NCBI GenBank assembly: GCA_963693085.1
Contig: OY856413.1
Location: 544,196,879 to 544,260,878 of the forward strand
Reading direction: 5' to 3'
Length of the DNA stretch: 64,000 nt
From: Alisma plantago-aquatica
Taxonomy: Eukaryota; Streptophyta; Magnoliopsida; Alismatales; Alismataceae
The position numbers were made by a program, and so were the translations under genes. Shown piece after piece: positions 1 to 13,260 of this stretch. Every line of letters begins with the position of its first letter. Positions within the stretch are counted from its first letter, which is position 1. The notes beneath the pieces were generated by a model. That model saw nothing but the letters and a program-made list of their open reading frames with translations, searched no databases and was not told the origin of the DNA.

Positions 1-1662
1 GCAATGGCCTTGTAATCCATGTTAATACTTGAACAACAAGTAAAATTAATACATTGGTCTGAGGACCTAGAGGTAATAGTTACCTGAAAAGTGGTAACAA
101 TGTTCAGTGATGAACTAAGGGTTTGAATACCCGGATCTAGTAATCATGATAATGATAATATTGAGGGATGAGAATTCCAAGTAATGAGATAAGGGATTGA
201 GATCCTAAATGTTATATGTGTTTTAAAGATTTGAAAAGTACATGATACATGTATTGCACCTTTCTTTGTAGCATTTGTCATAATAATTCATGTTTGAAAA
301 CTTGACTGATGCTAAAATAATACAGTAATGCACTTAATTAATCAAGTGGAATCTTATCAGGTAGTGCATTGACCATAGATCCATCAGCGTCAGGATTTGC
401 TGAATGGTGAAACGGGTTGCTCCGCAGCATAACCTGGAGGGAATATTTTTGAATATGTAGGGGTGATTGGTTGTGAATATCCTTACGCCCTAATGGAGGA
501 ATTGATGTGAGATAAATATTGAATCTCTCAATCCTTCATTATATATGCTGGGATGGATGTATCACGAATCTCCCGATGATGATGAATGCTGGATCGATGT
601 GAGATAAACATGAGATCTCTCGATGTCGAAGAGAGTGCAGCTGCCGCTGTAGCTCTATAGTGAAGTTGCCAGTATACCATGGAAAGCTATTTAGCAGTGA
701 TACGAGATGTCCTGCCTGTGGTCTCATACTGACCGAGACAAGGGAGGTCATGGCATCCGGCTCTCCCATTGACCTTGTATGGTATCGGTGCTTTACGCCG
801 CCTTGGTCAGTTGCAGTATGAGCGGTATACCTCATCTCCTCAGAGCATAAGTGTGATTGTAAAATGTAATCAGCTGTGTAGCATATATGCTTAAGGATTG
901 AATATGGAAAACATTGATTGATGTGTACTTCAGTTATACATCTTAGTTGATAGATGTTATTTATGCTCTTTACATTCCTTGCAAAGTAGATAGATGATTT
1001 ATAACTCTACCATGGGTAGATGCAATGTCATCCTTAAGAAAGGAGATTACTTTATTCTATTCATACAGTGATTTATCCTACCTATTAATATAAAAAGAAC
1101 CTTTGCTCCATTTATAAATGCTTAATCTATGATAATAATATGGTCAGAGGAGAGTTATATCTCTCGCTGGGACAATTGTCTCACCCTGTGGGACCCACAT
1201 TTTTTTAGGTGGACGTGCACGAGGTGGCAAAGATCTTTCTATAGAGGAGGAACAATAGTTGAGGCAGCAGTGACAGCTTAGGTTGAGTGTACTATCTATC
1301 GTGTCTTGTACATAGAAGTCCTATGTGTCGTCTTTGTACTCTCAGGTCCTTGGAGTTGGTTTGTACTAGTTTCATGAATGATATGAGATTTTGGCCTGAA
1401 TGCCTCGAGGTTTTATGTTGCTCCAGTATGTGTTTTGATAGAACAACCATTATATGATGTCCTCGAGATGAGATGGAATAATGTTGTATAATGTAAATTA
1501 TGATATGTATGATTTTTGGATCTTTCAGTAAAAGTTTTCTGGACAAGGATCTCCTTGCAAAATGGTTTTAATTTTTAGTGATTTTTTTTGTTAATCTGAT
1601 GTTTATGTTTATTTTGCTTAATTAGTAATGATTTGTCTATCGGTTTGGTGATTGTCGCTACA
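1..1662 (+). mobile_element. Right part of a Ty3/gypsy-type LTR, cut by the window edge
   Basis: AT-rich non-coding sequence that aligns by eye, in the same order, with 45040-46643: the block on watching dates of 'gatgagattccc' type words, the Met-rich spacer around 360-470, then the block at about 1140-1340 with 'atatctctcgctgggac', 'ggtggacgtgcacgagg' and 'ctctcaggtcc'. Related blocks occur in the gag-only element's LTRs. The LTR ends in 'gtcgctaca' at 1662. No primer binding site follows, so this is a 3' LTR or a solo LTR; the missing left end prevents a choice. Open frames inside it have no recognisable product. Confidence 0.7.
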
Positions 1663-2500
1663 GAGCATGCCTTAGTTACTAAGTAGTTCTTTGACAAAAA
1701 CATGTGTGAGGGAACCCATTGGGGTACTCTACCCTAAATGGGGTCTCAATAAAAATCCATCAATCCATGAGCATTGGTCTTGTCATAGACCATTGCCCAT
1801 TGACCTCTATCCATTAGACTGCATGTAGATCATCAATCTTCATTCTTCATTAGCAGTACTTTGCTTTGTCATAGACCGATGGACCGTGTTATCAACAGGT
1901 GGACTTTCCCATTGACTGATGAACCTTTTCCATTGACTAGAAACCTCATCATCAATCATCAAAAAATCAACAGATAATGTCACAAGACTGATAAACCCAC
2001 CTCAGTGAAGGTGGATCCACCCTAGTCAAAGTCATTTGACCTGCTCTAGACCATCCTAAATATATTCCACCTACCATTATAAATGTCCCTTCATGGCCTC
2101 TAGACTAAGGCTCCACAATTTTGGTTCCCTAAACTCTATATTTAAGCTCAGCCAAATAGACCATGTTGTCTCACACTACCTCACCTCCATTAACATCCAC
2201 ACACATCCCATAAACCCCATACATTTCCATCAACATCCTCTCACATACAACAATTAATATCAATCACTTTTGTCCCATTGACCTCCAAGGGTCACATCTA
2301 TCCTTGTCCAACCTTCGTGGTAGGTTTCCTAGCCACTTATACCAACTATTAGTCTCCATTCCACCTTCCACCCGTAGATCTACCTCTATCCAGCCACACA
2401 AGTTGTTATTTGGGGCAAACTTGAGTGATAAAGACTTAAAAGAGGTGACAAGATGTAGGAGGATGCCACAAAAAAGATAATCTAGCCCAACCATATGTTG
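1663..2500. other. Unassigned repeat-like spacer
   Basis: No gene seen. The stretch contains many diverged copies of a short word resembling 'catagaccattg' and 'gaccgatgg', direct and inverted. This is the same style of motif seen in the LTRs elsewhere in the window, so it may be a decayed LTR, but no boundary or target duplication could be found. Confidence 0.35.
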
Positions 2501-2504
2501 GTTG

Positions 2505-3010
2505 TATGCCCTAAGAGCCTATGAAGATATTCTCCATCTTGTTTGGAGCTTTCGTTTCATCTAGAATAGAGAACTCAATTATCTCCCTTCCTACTCTAAG
2601 AGTGATTTTTCCTTCCCGTACATAAACTATGCAATCAACTATGCAGAGGAAGGGTCTTCCAAAGAGAATAGGATTGGACAGAACCTCATTCATACCAATC
2701 ACAACTAAATCACAAGGGATAAAGAACTTGCACACTTGAACAAGCACTAAAACAATTCCTCTTGGATACTTGATGTGTGATCTACCAATTGAATGGTTAT
2801 CTTGGTTGGCTTCAAGTCTCCAATATCAAGTTTCTCCAACAATGTAAATGGAATAAGTCTTATGTTGGCACCAAGGTCAACTAAACCCTTATCAAATGTT
2901 GTATCCCCAATCTTGCATGGCAATGTGAAGGCAACTTGATCATCAAGTTTCTCCAATAATCTATTTTTAATGATGGAACTCGTCCTTTCAGATAGCATGA
3001 TGATTTCCAC
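2505..3010 (-). pseudogene. Athila-type aspartic protease region, broken
   Basis: Two abutting minus-strand frames (3010-2747 and 2747-2511) together read as the protease that follows gag in Athila (Ty3/gypsy) elements. The first contains 'DLGANIRLIPF', matching the Athila form of the catalytic loop (DLGA), followed by the 'LEKLDIGDLKPT' stretch. The second contains 'ILFGRPFLCI', corresponding to the LGRPFL flap-side motif, and a 'GKITLRVG' strand. A stop or frameshift at about 2747 separates them, so no intact product is made. Sequence homology stops near 2500, before reverse transcriptase. It continues from the gag remnant just to its right. Confidence 0.8.
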
Positions 3011-4860
3011 TCAATCTGTCCTCCTCCTCTTGGTTAATAGGTTTTTCAAGAACTTTTTATAGGTAGGCATTTCAACAATAACCTATACTAAAGGAAGATT
3101 GACATACAATTTTTTGAGAATGTCCATAAACTTGTGAAATTTTCTGTCTTCTTTCTGGCATGCAAACCTTTGAGGAAATGGGGTTGTGGTCTTGTAAGAC
3201 AGTTTCTCTTATTATGTACCTTTCTTTCTTTGATCTTTCTCAACATCAGCTTCTTTGTTATTTTCAACTCTCTTCTCATCTATTAGAGAGGTTCTTTCAA
3301 TAAAATTCCCACTCCTCAAATTAATGGACTTACACTCATGGGGTTTCATCTCTGATTGACTTGGTAATGAATTGGAAGAGGCTCTTTGATTTGCTAAAGC
3401 TTGTTTGGAAATCTAATTTTCTAGCATCTTCCCATGAGTAGCAATTTCGTCTACTTAAGAAAAAAGTTGAGTGATAGCATCTTTCAAGAGTAACCCATTC
3501 TCATGGAATTCATCATTTTGATGAATCTCTGATGACACAAAAGTCTCAAGCATAGTTTCTAAAGTTGACTTCGGTTGAGGCCAATTGTAGTTTGTATTGT
3601 TGTTGAATCTTGGCATTTGGTTATTTCTCACAGGGTGGTGGTTGCTCACTTGTTGTTGATTATTCTCACCTTGGTTCTATTTATGTTGATTTGATTGATA
3701 GTTCTGAGGATTGTTGTTCCTGTAAGAAATTTAGATGATCTCTCCATCCTAGATTATAGGTGTTGGAGTAGGGGTTGTAAAGTTGCTTATTGGGAAAAAT
3801 CCCAACTACATTGGCTTTCTCTGGTGTCTCTCCAACATTCATTTGTGGAGCAAAACAAGAAGAAGATTCATGCATGGGGGCTCCACATGCTTCACATACT
3901 TGCTCAGCTACTTGGACAGAGTGTGTAGTCAACTTTTCAAACTTCTGTGACAATGCATCTAACTTGGCTACAATTAGATCAACTGCAACAATTGTATCTT
4001 TCCCACTTGACTTCCCAGTAGTTCCACTTTATGAGTAGGGTTGGCTGGTTCTTAGAGAACTCCATTGATAATGATTGAGTTCCATATCCTCTATGTAGTC
4101 ATATGCCTCCCTATAGGATTTGTTCATAAGTGGTCTATTTGTAGAGGTATCTAGAGTCATACAGGTGTTGTATAATAACCTATTGTAGAAAGTTTGTATC
4201 AACAAGAAATTGGCCAAACAGTGGTAAGGACAAAGGTGTTGTAGGTCTTTAAATCTCTCCCATGTATCGTAAAGTGTTTCACCTTCTTATTGCTTGAAGT
4301 TGGTGAGATGAATCCTCAGTTGAGCAGTCTTTCTAGGAGGAAAATACTTGGAAAGAAAAGCATTTAGCATCTCATCCCAACTCTTGATGGATTGATTGGG
4401 CAAAGAGGAGAGCCATGCCTTAGTTGGATCTCATAGAGTAAACAAAAACAAGAGTAGATGTACTCCTTCAGCTAGAACATCATTAATCCTGAAGGTGTTC
4501 ATGTACTACAAAAACTCGACTATGTGAAGATTCAGATCTTCCATAGGAGTTCCTCCAAATTGGTTTTATTGGATCATCTTCATAATGGTGGGAATCATAG
4601 AGAAATTGTTGGGCTCAATAGTTGGATGATCAATGCCTCCACAAATGGTGATGGAAGTCGGTATAGAAAATTCCTTAAGCTGGTAGTTTTTCTCCATCTC
4701 TGGTTCTTGATGGTGATCAGGTGAAGGTGTTTAATGGGGCTATGGTGGTTGTAATTCCTCCATTCTTGAAGAGTTATCTCCTTTCCTTTCTCTCCTCAGC
4801 TTCAAAAAGTTCGCTCAATTTTTAGGTCTAAGAAGATGGATGTCTCAAGACCCCTCTTAG
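3011..4860 (-). pseudogene. Athila-type gag remnant, many stops and frameshifts
   Basis: Reads leftward from the PBS at 5001. The region around 4230-4400 on the minus strand reads like a Retrotrans_gag domain ('SWDEML', 'ETLYDTWERFKDLQHLCP'), followed by a frame at 4217-4029 with 'SYREAYDYIEDM'. A zinc knuckle of the CX2CX4HX4C type is intact at about 3850-3900: 'CEACGAPMHESSSC'. A frame at 3649-3455 rich in Asn and Gln follows ('RFNNNTNYNWPQP'), then a Lys-rich stretch at 3279-3088. Domain order (gag, zinc knuckle, linker, protease) fits Athila. The gene is a dead copy; the structural protein would have packaged element RNA. Confidence 0.75.
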
Positions 4861-5000
4861 AATGATGCATGCAACCTACAAAAGAAAAACTTAAGTAAGA
4901 ATTACAAGACTAAAAAGGAATCACAATATGGAAAATGGAAAATAGTGACTTAGACTCGAATACTAATAAGAGATTTTACTCTAACTAAAAATTATTATAG

Positions 5001-5019
5001 CTCCCCGGCAATGGGGCCA
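5001..5019 (-). other. Athila primer binding site (tRNA-Asp type)
   Basis: On the minus strand this reads TGGCCCCATTGCCGGGGAG, which differs at two positions from the complement of the plant tRNA-Asp 3' end, the known primer for Athila-like elements. It lies about 10 bases inside the LTR edge at 5029, as expected for a minus-strand element whose gag lies to the left. Confidence 0.8.
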
Positions 5020-5028
5020 AAAAAATTT

Positions 5029-6600
5029 TGATTGCCTAAGGCAAGTGAGTTTTAAATAATATTTGTAGTTTTAAATAATATTTGTCTCAACTCATCAATC
5101 ACCTACAAGTATACAGGGTCAACTATAGTCAAGATCAAACCACAGGGAGCTAGGCTAACTAGGTGCAAAATTTCCAACTATCAATAATCTAAGCCACTTT
5201 CAATTAAAATGTTGGTTGGATCAAATCAATTCTAAATATTAAACAAGAAAATTAAAACTACTAATCACTTGAAGAATGATTAAAATCATATTACTAGGAT
5301 CTTGGATATGGGATTTCACCTCCACATCATAACCCAATGTAAAACTACAAATTTCAACTGTATTAATTAATCTTCTAAGGTAGGTTGATCACATCGACTA
5401 CATCTCCTAACATATAGCATTCCCATAAATATATCCAAATTCAAACTACAACCTAAAACATGCATCCCAATCCCAGTCATTCCCATGGTCAAGACATATT
5501 GTCAAAAAGATTATTCCCTACCCCTTAATAAATCTTCCCAAAAATAATAAGAGGCCCAACACATGAAAACATGATGGCCATCCATGCATACAAGGAAATA
5601 AACACCAAAATTCATTTTGAAATAGAAGATGTACTCATATCAAATATGAAATTTGAGTCACGTTGAGTTATGACGTGGGAGATACTCTCCCGCATCCAAG
5701 AAATGGAGTTTACTAACTCATGGTGAGGGAATACAGGCACAAATGATAAAATATTGAAATAAACATGATAAAAGCGAGAGGAATAACAAATGGATCCTTG
5801 GGAGTGAAGAATAGATGAATATCTCTATCCAAGAGATGGAGATTTGTCTCTAAAATGCTCCTCTCTTCAACAACCTTCTCTTTTCAACCTTGGGAAGGAA
5901 CGGAGAAGAGAAATGGGGCTAGGGATGGATTCTCTTCTGAGAAACCCTTGATTTCCTTACTAGAATGCCTTAACAGAGCTCTGTCCTTGTCCTGAGTCTC
6001 TAACCTCTCCAAATGATGTGTGATACGTTTCCCAAGGAGTGGTGTTTCTTTAATATTTTTGAGTAAGTGCTTCAAAAAAGAATTTTGAAGAAAATAGCTC
6101 TTACACACCGTGTAAGAAGGGCAACATGCCATGTAAGTTTTGAGTTGCTTTTCAGTAGTAGTGTTCATAAATGACATGTAGTGTGGAATGGTCCACATGG
6201 TGTAAGAGGACTTCCCTATAGATTTTTGGGCTTTTTGAGAACACCTTGTAAGGTAGTCAACACATCCTAAGGGCACTTTGCTATGTAGTCTTCCACATGA
6301 GAGTCACAGATCGTGTAAGTTAGTTACATGTTGTAACGCCAGTAGTTTGCTACACTTTTGAACTCCAGAAATTGGGACACTTTGGGGAATGTTGAATAAA
6401 TGGGGAATTGACCATTTTTCCTTCTTTTAGAGTGAAATGTGAAGTACCCACAATTCAAACCATAACATGAGTAAGATCCACAAGAAACATACTTCCTAAC
6501 ATGAATTGGAGTAGAAATGTGGTTAAATTGAATGAAATGTGCAACTTAAATAGCATAAAATATGATATGATTTGTGCACATAAATCTCACATATGCTTGA
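5029..6600 (-). mobile_element. 5' LTR of the Athila-type element
   Basis: Non-coding sequence between the PBS and the start of Copia-1. The PBS-proximal edge is placed at the 'tg' of 'tgattgcctaagg'. The distal edge is approximate, somewhere between 6570 and 6620, where Copia coding similarity begins. About 1.5 kb fits Athila LTRs. Within 6090-6330 there are inverted and direct copies of a 'catgtaag'/'ccgtgtaag' word, including the near-palindrome 'cttacacaccgtgtaag'. No second LTR is present, so the element is truncated. Confidence 0.6.
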
Positions 6601-6619
6601 ATATGAAGGTTCTGAAAAG

Positions 6620-7546
6620 AAATAGGCCTTTGGAACCTATAGTTTATCTCTGCCTATGGGGATTGTAATAGACTTAGTGAACTTCTATTATGTACTTTCC
6701 ATAAATAGAAACATCATTTCTGTATCTTGTATGGACAAGGATACATATGAATTTCATATTAAAAATGGTCTATGCTCTGTTTCTAAAGATGGGATCTTTT
6801 ATGGCATTGCCCCAATATCTTTTGGTCTTTATTCAATAGACTTAAAGACGTGTTTATAACATAGATACCAAAAGAAAAAACTCAACAAATCAAACAAAAC
6901 ATACCTTTGGCATTGTCGTCTAGGGCAAATAAATGAGAATCACATATCTAGACTCCATAAAGATGGTTATATGGACTCTTTTGATTTTGAATCAATAGAG
7001 ACATGTAAATCTTGTTTGTTGGGAAGATGACTAAGACACTTTCATTGGAAACAATGAGAGGACTAGTGATCTATTAGGACTCATACATACTGATGCATGT
7101 GGGCCTTTTAGAACAATTGCAAGAGGTGGGTATCAGTACATTGATGATTTCAGTAGGTATGGTTATGTTTACCTGATGAAATATAAGTTTGAAACTCTTG
7201 AGAAGTTCAAGGAGTGTATGAATGAAGTACATAACCAACTTGGAAAAAGTATTAAGGCACTTCTTTCTGATCGAGATGGAGAATACTAAAGCCAAGAGTT
7301 TGAGGATCATCTATGACCCAGTGGTATCGCATCACAATGGACTCTGCCTGGAATACCACAATATAATGGTGTATCAGAAAGAAGGAATCGCACATTGTTG
7401 GATATGGTATGATCATGATGAGTTTATCTCAACTTCCAACTACCTTCTGGGGTTATGCTCTTGAAACCACCGCATTTACACTAAACCGAGTACCATCTAA
7501 ATTAGTTCAAAATATACCATATGAAATATGGATTGGGAAGAGTACA
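6620..7546 (+). pseudogene. Copia-1 pol, first segment: pre-integrase and integrase core
   Basis: Ty1/Copia polyprotein remnant entering from the left at an already truncated point. In order: the end of the protease/linker region ('GTYSLSLP'), the GAG_pre-integrase region at about 6656-6860 ('NIISVSCMDKD', 'GIFYGIAPI'), and the HHCC zinc region near 6895-7030 ending 'CKSCLLG' when frames are followed. The integrase core at 7080-7460 includes 'HTDA', 'YVYLMKYK', 'LSDRDGEY' and 'SERRN'. Several in-frame stops and at least one small deletion near 7145 break it. The frame stops in mid-gene at 7546, where an antisense solo LTR is inserted, and resumes at 36069. Confidence 0.85.
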
Positions 7547-10500
7547 TGTTGTGACATTCCTCCATCACACAGACAATGAGATGCCACGCGAAAACGTGCG
7601 GAATCACCATAAACCACATATTACCAAAAACACGGGTTAATTAAAACTGATTGCGGAAAGCAGATAAAAGAGAACTATTACAGCCAGATTCTTATCCTGC
7701 AAGGAAAAGATGTTATATAAATATTTACAAGCCTTGATATATGTCTACAGCTTATAGGAACCAGCTGTCCTGTCAGCACCAGAGTTCATCACCTATTTAT
7801 ACATACATAGTGGGCCACATCAGGCCAGTAGCAGGATATACAAAGCTACATCAGCTATACATCATAAAACATCGTCAAAACACCTCCGAGGACCTGAGAG
7901 TATAGGGATGACTCTAGGACTCTACTACAAAACAACCAAAATAGTAGCATATCCATCTCTTGCCTCCTACTTCTCTTCTTGTTGCTCAGTCATAACCTCA
8001 TGACCACCACCACGTCTAGCACGATCACCTAAAAAGGTTGTAAACCAACGGGGTGAGACACACAGTCTCAGCGAGAAACATAACTCCCCGTCAAATAAAA
8101 CCTCAAAGGAGAGCTAGAATAGATAAAGCAGGTATCTAATATAAGCAGCTCATATATACGACATACTGAACAGAACTAGCTTACCAAGATATCCAGGAGG
8201 CATATAACCAGATATTTCTTTAAGGAACATGATTGACAAGATAAGCTTTATAAGAACTTATCACAAGATATGAGGAACGTACAATTAACTGTAAGATATA
8301 ACTAGAGCAACTATACAAGCAAGGCCTCAACCAGTATTCTGTGTTTTGCCTTAAGAAACATATTCTATACGGATGGATTATGATTTATTATGCCCTAAGG
8401 AAGTGAGTTGTCCTGCTCAAATCCAACCTTTGGCTGCGAAGCCCAAAACCAGTGCCATACAAGGTCATTGGGAGAGCCAGACTCCATAACCTCACCTCTT
8501 CATGGTTAGTTCATGAAAACCAAAGCAGGACCGCAATCTCTTGCTTGAGTGGCCTCAGCCAAAGGGTCAGCTCCGCAGGCTACCCTTCTATAATACTGAG
8601 CCATGGGCATGTTCACCATGCTCTATAATCATTGAGCCATGGGCCTGTTCACCATGCTCTATACACAACCGCAATTGTACTCAAATTCTCCTACTTTCGG
8701 CTAGGAGAAACCCCACATATTCAACAATATGCACTCCAGGTAATCCTGCAGGATAAACCCATTTCACCATCACCAACTATCGACGATGATGGATCTATGG
8801 CCAGGAAAAACTACATGAAATGTTCCACTATAGTTAATTAGTATATTTTATGTGGATTGTTGAGGCAACCAAGTTGTAAAACATAGACAACATGGAGTTG
8901 CATTATTATCATGGGATCTCAATCCCTCATCATAGAATGACACTGCCTCTGAAGGCTTACATCATCACCATGTGATAGCAATTCCTTATCTCAACATCAG
9001 AGGATAACACCTCAACTAGGCACTCAGCCTTTATTAGGTCAACAGACCTTTTCACATCATACGGGTGATACATGTTATCCCATCAATCAAGGATTATCAT
9101 TATTAGTGTTATTCAAAATACATATACCTCATAGCTCTTACCTGGCTATGAATTTACTTGATTCACCTACATGGTTAGTATGCATATCAAGAGAGATAAC
9201 CGAATCACTAAACATAGATCTTTAGGATTATCATGCTTTTAGGGTTGAAGGTACATGATTGGAACAACATCCATGATCATAGTTACATGAAGCACAAGTT
9301 GTATCTGTAGACACATTATGTTATTATTATCAAACCATGAGCATCCACTATGCCCTATATTTTATGAACATAATCATGTATCTAATCATCTCACTTATCA
9401 CCAACTTTAGGTATCAAACATATCATTGGTTACAACCTATCATTCATAATGCATCATCAACAGAGGTGCAGTTACCAGATAACGACTTACCAAAACTAAG
9501 GTTTCCGAGCTAGGTGCAACCCTTACCAAAGGTACCGCCTACCCTCACCAAAGGTGTGGTGGGTAGCGCCATTCCTCACATAAGGAGGTATCGGGTAGGG
9601 TCACCTCCCTCACCAGAAGCCTATCGGCTAGGGCACTTAGCCACACATATCGGCCAACCAAGTCGTGCACCCATGCACAAAGGATGTCATGCAACCAAGG
9701 ACCATAGGTGTATCGTGCAACTAAGGCCAGAAATGTGTCGTGTATCCAGATCCAAGAGCTGTGTCGTTCAGCTATGTGCATGGTATATCGTGCACCCAAG
9801 TGCAAGGTGATATCGGGCATCCAAGAGCAAAGATGTGTCGGGCAGCACAACCAGCCCTAACAGCCAAGACCCTATCACCCATTAGGGTTAGGGTTTCATG
9901 TCGGACACCCACCATCATCATAACTCCCAAGGCCATATCAACCAAGGCCAAGATCATAACACCCAACAAGCACACTACTGACCTCTATTCAACTACATCA
10001 TGGCGCTCAAGGAGGGCTATCGTTCAACTATGTTAAGCACTACATGTCGGTCACCACTAAGGAATCTATCTAGGGTTTCACCACCCAAGCATCATATCGG
10101 GCAACATCACAACCCACCCATGTCGCCCAAGGCACAAAATAGAGATGGCTACCATGCATCATGTCGGCCAAAGGCACAACACCAACCAAGGCAAAGGTAC
10201 ATCTCGGTCAAGGCATATCACCCAACAACACTTAACATGGTAAAGGGGTCATATCGGGCAACAAGGTCAATAGAACCCAACTTATCATATCACCCAAGAC
10301 AAAACCCTAGAAGAGGGTTATCATGCAAAGCACCACAAAAGGATATCGTACAAGGCACAAAGACCATATCGGTTTGGTCATCATCAACCTCAAGATCACC
10401 ATCATAAAACCCTAATAGATCAAGAGAGTGGTCTCACCTCTCAATAACCAAGAGAAAGGGGTTTTTCACAACCTCCATCACATATCAGGCAACAAGGTGG

Positions 10501-10563
10501 ATCATCCCCTTATCGGTCAAGATTCCAACCAAGGCTCACCTCTCAAATCCATGGTGAGAGAAG
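7547..10563 (-). mobile_element. Antisense solo LTR, first half
   Basis: A long gypsy-type LTR in reverse orientation, starting 'TGTTGTGACATTCC' on the plus strand. It is interrupted at 10563 by the gag-only element and ends at 36068 in 'GGGTCCTTACA'. The five bases before it (gtaca) and after it (gtacc) are a near-perfect target duplication, and Copia-1 reads on in frame across the excised point. The antisense of 7875-8090 carries the conserved block ('ctctcaggtcctcgg', 'ctgagactgtgtgtctcacc') found near the 3' end of other LTRs here. A 36-base tandem duplication ('gagccatgggc...') lies at 8599-8670. From 9500 to 10500 a word close to 'catatcggccaa' recurs many times. No internal region or PBS adjoins it, hence solo. 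Confidence 0.8.
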
Positions 10564-11949
10564 TGTAACATCCCTGACCTGGGTTATGTGTTAACCCTAG
10601 ATTATTTGCCTAATAAGGTTGAGTAGATGCTTAATCTTATCTTGTGAAAAGTAATTAGGACTCAAGAGGAATTTATATTCCATTTTGGTCCTTTTTGAAT
10701 AATGTTGAAACATTATTTTGCTTGTTTTGGACTAAAGTGCAAATTACCCAAGTTAAGGGGTTAAATTGAAAATTTTACATAATAATATGTTCCTTATGTG
10801 TTGAAGCATCATGAGAATGAAGATGATGTAGAGGTATGGCTTATGGAAGCCTAAGTACAAAGAAAGAGCTGATAAAGCCATGTATGTGCATTAAAACCCA
10901 GTTTTGGTGTAATGTACAATTTACCCAAAACCTAGGGTTCAATATGCAAATTACCACTTCAATAAGGTCCCTAATGTTTCTTGCATCATGAAGAGCAAAG
11001 AAAATGAGAGGGGCGCCTTATTTGAATTAAGTTCGAGGACAAAGAATCTTGATATTAAAATAATCAAGATTTAATCCTAATTGAAACCCTAATTCAATTT
11101 AGTGCAAAAATAAATATATTAATTAAAGAGACCTTCAACCAAAAGTTGAGGGATGAATTTGCAAAGAGGCTGGACGAGCTTGTGCCTTGCAAAGGCACGA
11201 AAATATCCAAGGGAGTGGATAACTCACTCACAGTTTTATAAGAAAAAGAAATATCCACTCACATATGGATATTAGTATTAAATGATTTAAGGTGCTTAAT
11301 TTATTTTCCTTTAATTCTTGGATAATGAAGAAGTTTTGCAAGTAAAAGAAGATGGCTTCGTGGCCAAGGATTTGAGGGGGAAGATTCGGCACTATTTTTG
11401 GAATTAAATGAATTTTTATAAGGCATTTTCTCTCTCATGGAATTTCTTATAAAAGTACCCTTTACAAGCCAAACCAAGGGCTTTTTCATTTCCATTTCTT
11501 TTCCCTTGCTTGGAAAATGACCAAGGAGCTTTGTAGGATCAGGAGGACGACCCCCAACCTGTTGGTAAGCTTCTTGACCTCCTTTCACCTTGAATCCATG
11601 GTGAAAATCGAAAATCAATGCATGAATTCTTCATAACTCGATCCCCTCTTCAATTCTAACCAATTCTTTACACTCAAAGCTTGAGGACGAGCCTTGGAAT
11701 AGTGAAAGGAGTTTCATCCACCATTGTTGGCGTGAGCTTGGAGCTTTTGAGCTCAATTGGAGGTGGGTTTTATAACTTTAACCCTTAAACATTAGTATTG
11801 CATTCAATTCTCTACGATTTGTTGGTTATTTCTTCTATTTTGAACTCTTGTGGTTCATTGTTGATATTCCCATAAAAAAATGGTTGCAGTTCTTGGATGA
11901 ACCGAGTAAGATTATGATAAAATCATCATAGCTGTTAATCCAAAGAAAT

Positions 11950-13260
11950 CCCTGTCCAAACGGTTTCATTTGATGAGCTCAAATGGTTTCCCAAACCGTT
12001 TGGGAGTAAACGGTTTCAAACCGTTTGAAGGGAAACGGTTTCATCAAACCGCATGAGACCAAACAGTTTCAGACCATTTGGTGATGTTGACCAGGGTTGA
12101 CCATTTAGGTATTTTTTCATAATGATCTAGGTTAATGACCCATCAATTATGATTGATTAGTTCCAATTGGTTCATGAGTTGAAGGTCCATCAATCACCAA
12201 AACCCTAATCGGGTTAAGTGATGATTTCCAATTTCATTGAGTTTGAAACTTGGGTTGATTGACCCAAACGGTTTCAAAACCATTTGGGGATCACCCTAAC
12301 GGTCTCAAGACCTTTTGGTGGTCACCCAAGACCGTTTTGAGGTCTAGGGTTGAGTATGGTTAGGTGGTTGAAGAACCAAAGATACCAAGTTGAATTGCAA
12401 TCATATGTTGATTTGGTGATCAATCCAATGAACCAAACCCTAATTGGATGACTTGGATTTTGATGTTGACATGGGAAAATGGTCTCAAGACCGTTTGGAG
12501 GTCATCCAAATGACCTCAAGACTGTTTGGGGTCAGGTCATGTCCAATTTGGATGAAGGTCCAATAGTTTTAAAGTAACTAGTTACACATTGATTAATGTT
12601 GAAGGATCATCGATTCCAAACCCTAATCCAATTGATTCAAACCCTAATTGATGACCAATTGAGGGTCAATTGAGGGTCAAAAAGGTTGAAGGATGACCTA
12701 TTTAACTCAATTAAAATATGGTGATAGGTCCAATTGATGATTGGTTACATGAATTCAATGGTTGAAGGAATCAACATTGGAAACCCTAATTCAATTTGAT
12801 TAGTTGAGACTATTTTTGATCCATGCAGTTTTGAGGAGGTTTGGACCAAACGGTCTCAAGACCGTTTGGGACCAAACGATCCCAAGCCGGTTGAGTTCAT
12901 GCGGTTTCAAAATTTTTCTTTAGAAAACGGTTTCAAGGGTCACCTTTAGCAAACGGTTTCAAGTGTGTACCTTTAGCAAACGGTTTCAAAGACTACCTTT
13001 ACCAAACGGTTTCAAGTGTGTACATTTAGCAAACGGTTTCAAACACTACCTTTAGCAAATGGTTTCAAGTGTGCACCTTTAGCAAACGATCTCAAGGGTG
13101 CACTTTGGCAAACGGTTTCAACCTCAACTTTACTAAACGGTTTTGAGTATTCAACCAAGACCGTTTGAGGTCTGATTGGTCAAGACCATTTGAGGTCTAA
13201 GTGACCAAGACCGTTTGAGGCCTAAGTAACTAAGAACTTTTGAAGTTCAAATTGGTCAAA
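11950..13260. repeat. Array of palindromic AAACGGTTT words in the 5' LTR
   Basis: Dozens of copies of 'aaacggtttca' and its complement 'aaaccgttt', often paired as immediate inverted repeats such as 'aaacggtttcaaaccgttt' at about 12010. From about 12930 to 13140 they become a head-to-tail tandem array with a period near 27 bases ('tttagcaaacggtttcaa' plus a short variable spacer). The same arrays occur in the 3' LTR at about 30733-32100 with a different number of 27-base units. Confidence 0.85.

Noticed and set aside
539..835. 98-residue minus-strand open frame
   Set aside because: Lies within LTR sequence; the homologous stretch near 45700-45830 does not preserve it.
4999..5020. tRNA-Asp 3'-end-like sequence on the plus strand
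   Set aside because: Only the last 18 or so bases match and no cloverleaf precedes it; it is the complement of a retrotransposon PBS.
9514..10407. Overlapping open frames on both strands
   Set aside because: They arise from the repeated 'atcggccaa'-type word of the solo LTR; composition and frames are explained by the repeat.
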